From Patiria miniata (lineage: Eukaryota > Echinodermata > Asteroidea > Valvatida > Asterinidae), in contig NW_024037047.1 of the NCBI RefSeq assembly GCF_015706575.1, positions 2,794,632 to 2,858,631 of the forward strand: 64,000 bases of DNA, read 5' to 3'. Both the position numbers and the translations under genes were made by a program. Positions 59,499 through 64,000 of this stretch are shown piece after piece (position 1 is the stretch's first letter; every line of letters begins with the position of its first letter). Below the pieces are notes generated by a model. The model did no database searches and had not been told where the DNA came from. It saw nothing but the letters and a program-made list of their open reading frames with translations.

Positions 59499-59968
59499 GT
59501 AAAACGTTAACTGTGAATATTGATATACAGGATACATTTTCACCGTGTCAGTGTCCACGTGCAATGGCGATTGGATTTTAATTAACGTCGACGTTCTGAC
59601 GCCAACACGCACAATACAAGGATAGTGCCGGTCTAGACCATATACGAATTGAGCACACACTGTTAGAGTGCGAACAGCTTTACTGTAGGCAACATGTGCA
59701 ATTATCATTGAAAAAAAAATATTTTGGCCTACGAAAATGTACGCACATACGTCAACCGATATGGCAGAAGGAAATACAAAATTCAATATATTTCTTCCTA
59801 CATCACGTAGCAATGCACTTCTTGCAAGCGGATGATCACCGTGTGAAGTCAAGCTAGCTTTATACTTAGATTTGTACGTGTTCATTTTTCAATATGATTA
59901 TAATAATCATGCCGCGTGTTACTTATAGTTAATACTGATTTTTGGAAATTACTTTTTTTTCATTTCAG

Positions 59969-60110
59969 GCCTTGTTTTTGACAGGACTGTTACAGTATAG
60001 TATATTCTCATCCGAATTTATATACTGCATGACTTTGAAGCGGAGGGGAGCTGTATAGATGACAGCGACAATGTCTGCTATTATGGAACCTTGGATGGAA
60101 TCATCAAATG
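59969..60110 (+). CDS. Possible first coding or leader exon of ApoL-like gene
   Basis: Acceptor TTTTCATTTCAG ends at 59968 and donor GTAACT begins at 60111. An ATG at 60059 reads MTATMSAIMEPWMESSN and ends in phase 1. Spliced to the exon starting at 61516 it gives a GCC codon and then the ATG of the main frame, so an 18-residue N-terminal extension stays open. If translation begins at 61518 instead, this is 5' leader. Confidence 0.4.
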
Positions 60111-61517
60111 GTAACTTCTTGATTTGTTTGTTTTTGTAGGTTTAGGAGTTGATAATTGTAGTGTCCTATGCTTGGATATAATCTAATTTCAGACAGAATA
60201 AAACTCAGACTCGATTGCTGTTGTGTTGATACGTGCTTGTGCCATGTTGGAATCAATAACAATACAGTCGTGCAGTTGGTGCTGCTAATACATGTTCATT
60301 GTAATACAAAGCTCTGTGCATGAACTACCTGTCACCTCGCTGTATTTAACTAGAATAATGGTCGCTGGTCATTGAAGCATTTAAATAACGTAATGAGGGT
60401 AAGACCAATAAAAAAAATAGTTCTGCTTAATTCCGATTAGGCCTACATGACATTTGAAAATAGGGTGGCGGTAAGGATTTTTTGGGGAGGCTTTTTTTAA
60501 GATGATATGGAGATGTCTGCTCGAAGTCAAGGGTAAAATGTAGTAAATTATGGTTTTCGGTTTGTATCCCCCTCATTTATTTTCAGAACAAAAATAAGGG
60601 TAGAGGCTGTCAAAATAGGGTAGGTAGCTAGGTAACCGGAAGCAAAAGTATTTTCTTTTGCCTTATTAGAATATTAAACATTATGGCAATGTCAATCAAT
60701 TGCTAAAATATTCAAGTGAAATATTTCATTTTGTCAGTTGCCCCAAAACATCGTAATCGTTCATGAAATCCCTTGTTACGATGCTTTTAGCCACGATATG
60801 AAATGTCAGGCATTAGTTCACAAATTTGGGACTTTCAATGCTGTATATATGAGAGTCTCAAAACTTTACATGGTGAAAAAAAAACATGCCATACATGTAC
60901 GAGTAAATAGTCAGGCACAATACAAGATAACAGACAGGCACATGAAACAACCAGTCAAACACCCCAACACATCAATCAACTGTGTCATAGAAACATTAGG
61001 TACCTACTCATTCTTCCACACATTGTCTCCGTAGTCATGTCAGCAGACTACTGAATGCTCAATCTTTTCAAAAAGTTGGACATGAACCAGTCAAGTCTTG
61101 GGCATCAAATTGGAATCACTTTGCATAACTCTCAGGTGCACATTGTTGAAGAAATATCTCTCATGAAAACTGAATTGCGACCTCAAACTTGGCTGGTGAA
61201 ATACTGAGTACGTTGTCTTTGCCTCATGAATATTTAGAGCATTTTGTTTGCTAAAGAGTGACTTCAGTTGGCCTGATTTTGCACTCAAGGTCCCCGGCTG
61301 GTTAGGCATTATTTCCCAGCTCTTTTTTCTCCTTGGACATGTGCAATCTAAAGGCCAAATAAATAAATGTCTAGCTTATGCTTGTCTCAAAACATCAGGC
61401 CTTCTCATAAGATGTGCGATGTTCGAGGACAATGAAGCCAGCAAACTTTTTTTTAAAGCAGCTTCTGTTATAGATCGCATAAATTATTATAAACTTACAT
61501 TTTTTGTTTCATCAGCC

Positions 61518-61667
61518 ATGGAGGATGAACTACAACTCGCCTTCCAACTGCAATCTTTAGACGATGCGGCGACGGAGTTCGTGCGCTGTCGACAGAACAC
61601 GGTCAAAGTTCTGCGAGACTTGGTGGCGTACCTCACCAAACACCACGCCAATGCTCAAACAGCCAAG
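61518..61667 (+). CDS. ApoL-like gene, exon with main start codon
   Basis: The exon begins at 61516 after acceptor TTTTTGTTTCATCAG. The ATG at 61518 has a good context (GCCATGG when joined to the upstream exon or read as CAGCCATGG). It ends with AAG before GTACAT. Coding part 150 nt, phase 0. Confidence 0.75.
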
Positions 61668-63091
61668 GTACATCTTAATTGACACCAGGCGTAACACACA
61701 TACATGCCTGTATCCTTTTGTGGTTCAATTTTCATCATTGCAATGATGGACCAATTTCTGGATAGCCTCGTGTCTTCCACATGTTAAAGCAAATGGACAA
61801 ACGATTGCCATAGCATCCTAGACAAATTGTTTACTGCAGAAGGACAGAGTTGCAATCGAATCGGTCACAAATTAATCACGGGTCAATCAAGGGTCCATCG
61901 CAAGTCGGGTAATAAGTACATTGTGGCGAAAACATTGACAAAGGAATGAGCTTGCAGCTTCACTGCTTCGGTTATCGAACGTAACCATTCATCACCTGGA
62001 TGTTGTAAATTCCACAGTCTTCTGACGACAGGTAGAGCATACTTTTTTTTTTCAGAACCACACAAAAGTCAGAACGGAGATTTCGTTGTATGCATGCATG
62101 CTTCAGAAAGCGTACTCGTTCTGTTGCCTCTTCCACGCAAATCTTCAAATCTATAATCATTTGAATAGCTTGTATTGACTAGAATGTAGACGACTTGTCC
62201 GTGATTCAACGTCGATGACTTGATCACAGCCTGAATTTGGATTCGGACAAAAAATCAGCACATTTCGTCTACTCTCACTCTCTTTAATAGGCAAGATTCA
62301 AGATTTCATCTTCTGTTGTGCGTTGCTGGGAATACAGCCGAGCATGTGGCTGTGGTACAGTAAAGGTACCTCAAATCTCCAGTATATATTATATATAAGT
62401 TAAAGCATTTTCAAAATTTGTTTTTTTCTCTCTTCTTGATTCATAGGTTGTTGGTAGTACAGCCGGACTTGTAGGTTCTGGTCTAACAATCGGTGGATTC
62501 GTAGCGGCGTTCTTTACCTTCGGAGCGTCTCTCGCCATATCAGCCGTCGGGGCAGGCATTGGAGCCGCCGGTGGACTGACCACAGTCGGAGGCATGGCCA
62601 CGGAAGCCATCACCTCCAAAATAACAGAGAAGGGGGTTCAGAAAGCACTCGAGGATGACAACACAGCCTATCAGAAATTCCTGGAGGCTCTGGGGAGATT
62701 GAAGTCAACCTGGGAAGACATGGGCGCGGCAGTGATGGGTGTGAGGTCTGCTACTGTGGTCGGGCACGGGCTTGGGGTAGTGGGAGGGATGGTGGAAGCG
62801 GGCGCCCAGGCAGCGAGCGTGGGGAAGGCAGCCGGTCAAACAGCTTTCAAGACGGCCTCGGCCGCTGGTCGGGGCCTGGCCATCACCGGTGTGGTCTTCA
62901 GTGTCGTTGCCATACCCATCGACCTGTACACGCTGGTGACCTCGGCCGAGAACATCAGCAGCAAGACAGTGCCTGAACTGGCCAAGGAAATCGAGAAGAT
63001 TGCGGAGGAGCTTCCTTGTCCATCCTTGGATGAAATGAAGGAGTGTGTGTTTAAGCTGAGAGATGAGTATAATGTGAACACGGAAGAATGA
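61518..63091 (+). CDS. Apolipoprotein L-like protein
   Basis: Join of 61518-61667 and 62447-63091, 264 residues plus stop. The first exon gives 50 mostly helical residues (MEDELQLAFQLQSLDD..., VLRDLVAYLTKHH). Its donor GTACAT is in phase 0, and the acceptor TTGATTCATAG ends at 62446. The second exon opens with a glycine-rich hydrophobic stretch (STAGLVGSGLTIGG through AGIGAAGGLTTVGG, residues about 54-98), the ApoL membrane-insertion hairpin. It then has a helical middle and a second hydrophobic segment, GLAITGVVFSVVAIPIDLY, followed by ELAKEIEKIAEEL, the usual ApoL C-terminal pattern. Vertebrate relatives bind lipid and insert into membranes, some forming ion channels; the same role here is inferred. 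Length is shorter than human secreted ApoL1 and close to intracellular ApoLs. No signal peptide is seen on this model, so an intracellular site is likelier. Confidence 0.8.
62447..63091 (+). CDS. ApoL-like gene, last exon
   Basis: 214 codons plus TGA, in frame with the previous exon. It contains the hydrophobic glycine-rich hairpin and the C-terminal ApoL segment described for the whole gene. GC content rises sharply relative to flanks. The overlapping minus-strand frames (62389-62619, 62705-63109, 62836-63147) are shadows of it. Confidence 0.85.
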   Translation, partial: VVGSTAGLVGSGLTIGGFVAAFFTFGASLAISAVGAGIGAAGGLTTVGGMATEAITSKITEKGVQKALEDDNTAYQKFLEALGRLKSTWEDMGAAVMGVRSATVVGHGLGVVGGMVEAGAQAASVGKAAGQTAFKTASAAGRGLAITGVVFSVVAIPIDLYTLVTSAENISSKTVPELAKEIEKIAEELPCPSLDEMKECVFKLRDEYNVNTEE

Positions 63092-63204
63092 CAGTGGTGA
63101 CAAAAACATCTCCAGGTTGGAGCCGGATCGGAGCTGCTACACCCCAACGACGATTTCTTTTCTCACTCTATTGATGTTGGGAGCATTATAAGGACACCGT
63201 TGAC

Positions 63205-63210
63205 ATTAAA
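63205..63210 (+). terminator. Poly(A) signal (ATTAAA) of ApoL-like gene
   Basis: ATTAAA, the commonest variant signal, lies 114 bases after the stop codon and is followed 20-35 bases later by GTGCAGTTTTATTTCC, a plausible GU/U-rich downstream element. Confidence 0.5.
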
Positions 63211-63249
63211 TGATCATCAATTCATGCCACTGTGCAGTTTTATTTCCTC

Positions 63250-64000
63250 TCCCACATCGGCGGGTTCAGGATTTGCCAAGGGGGTTGGGGTGTTTAAATC
63301 CATGATCTTTGAAGAGGAAAGGGGGAGATGCAGCTGTTCTGTCAACGCGTAACAAGAAGCAAGGGGAAAAAAAAGATGTGCAATACTGAGTAATGACGGT
63401 ACTTACGGAATAAGGAAGTTTCAGACTTTTTTTCCATATGTAAATTATTAGCATTGACCAGTTGGAGGGAAGGGTGCTAACCATCCCTTTTCCGTTCCCT
63501 TATTCGTAAACAAAAATAAAAATGTTTGTTTAATTGTGTTTAATTGCTGTGACTTCATTGAAGGCACACACTCGTTTGTTAGTTTGCAGTTCAACTGATT
63601 GAATCCACAAATTTGCTGAGCTAGAAAAGATCTGTTCATAAAGTTTGTTCATTCTGACTATTGTAGCAACTTTGGGTGCTGAAGAAGCCGTACGTTACAT
63701 TAAATGTTCTGCCTGGAAAGACATAATGGCTTTGCTCATGAATATGGAAATTCACAAACCAAAAAGGTACAAAGACTCCTTTGAAATCGGCAAATCGGAG
63801 TTTTGCTTTTATTTCAAAGTATAACCTAGTGAATTATTATCAAGAAGGCTTTATAGATGAAAGATAGTTCTAGTGCTAAAAACCTCGTGAAATTATTCTT
63901 ACTGGCTTGCTCTCATTTAGAAGAAGTCCAAACAATGTAGCCTATACCTAGGTGATTGAAATATAGAGCTCCGTGTAGACGAAATCGTGTTTCGTGATGA
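63250..64000. other. Downstream flank, nothing recognised
   Basis: AT-rich, with short ORFs only. Two further AATAAA-like words occur near 63515 but no gene is evident. Confidence 0.4.

Noticed and set aside
62705..63147. Minus-strand ORFs of 103 and 134 codons
   Set aside because: They are antisense shadows of the GC-rich ApoL-like last exon, with histidine- and serine-rich sequence and no family features.
1..64000. tRNA, rRNA or other structured RNA genes
   Set aside because: No convincing cloverleaf, rRNA or snRNA landmarks were seen on either strand. The SINE-like piece at 1.5 kb is too decayed to be a tRNA gene.

Overview
The window is eukaryotic: it has introns with GT-AG borders, a TATA promoter, an AT-rich background, many nested transposon remnants and large satellite arrays. 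The two recognisable genes are a secreted C-type-lectin/LamG-like/Ig mosaic protein and an apolipoprotein-L-like protein. The repeat style (AAGATGGCGGCC foldbacks, CCTCGGCTTCGCC hairpins, a SINE with a 'GTGCCCTTGGATAAGG' core) resembles marine invertebrates. I infer a deuterostome, perhaps an echinoderm, hemichordate or lancelet, but no marker settles the phylum.

Layout. 0-2.8 kb: transposon debris, including a 657-bp element with 28-bp inverted ends, a piece of a foldback family seen again at 58 kb, and a SINE-like segment. 2.78-16.3 kb: gene 1 on the + strand, with five predicted coding exons all joined in phase 1 (522 codons). Its 9.9-kb first intron holds a short hairpin element, a 2.7-kb foldback built of mirrored tandem repeats, and a 6-kb element with ~340-bp inverted ends. 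That last element contains a decayed Ty3/gypsy pol fragment and a TTAA-flanked MITE whose empty site is also in the window. 16.6-20.4 kb: a foldback-like unit enclosing a small MITE and a dead LINE reverse transcriptase. 21-22.2 kb: an unrecognised GC-rich ORF followed by a LINE-like 3' end.

23.6-57.3 kb: a satellite domain. Five ~464-bp monomers (satellite A) lead into about 61 copies of a 336-bp monomer (satellite B). B is organised into higher-order repeats of ~2.43 kb and ~2.45 kb, each punctuated by a truncated monomer, and ends in a 672-bp dimer. The array is interrupted at base resolution by a 5.6-kb rolling-circle (Helentron/Helitron2-type) element with an internally deleted 983-bp copy joined head-to-tail. 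B then resumes, runs into a zero-spacer palindrome of A, and leaves through B in reverse orientation.

57.7-58.9 kb: a compound foldback made of two ~160-bp hairpins and nested inverted arms. 59-63.2 kb: gene 2, the ApoL-like gene, with two well-supported coding exons (264 codons), a possible upstream exon and an ATTAAA poly(A) signal. The rest shows nothing recognisable.

The two genes could both act at membranes or in innate defence (an extracellular lectin-type protein and a pore-type ApoL relative), but nothing shows that they act together. All exon borders, repeat counts and identities were read by eye.
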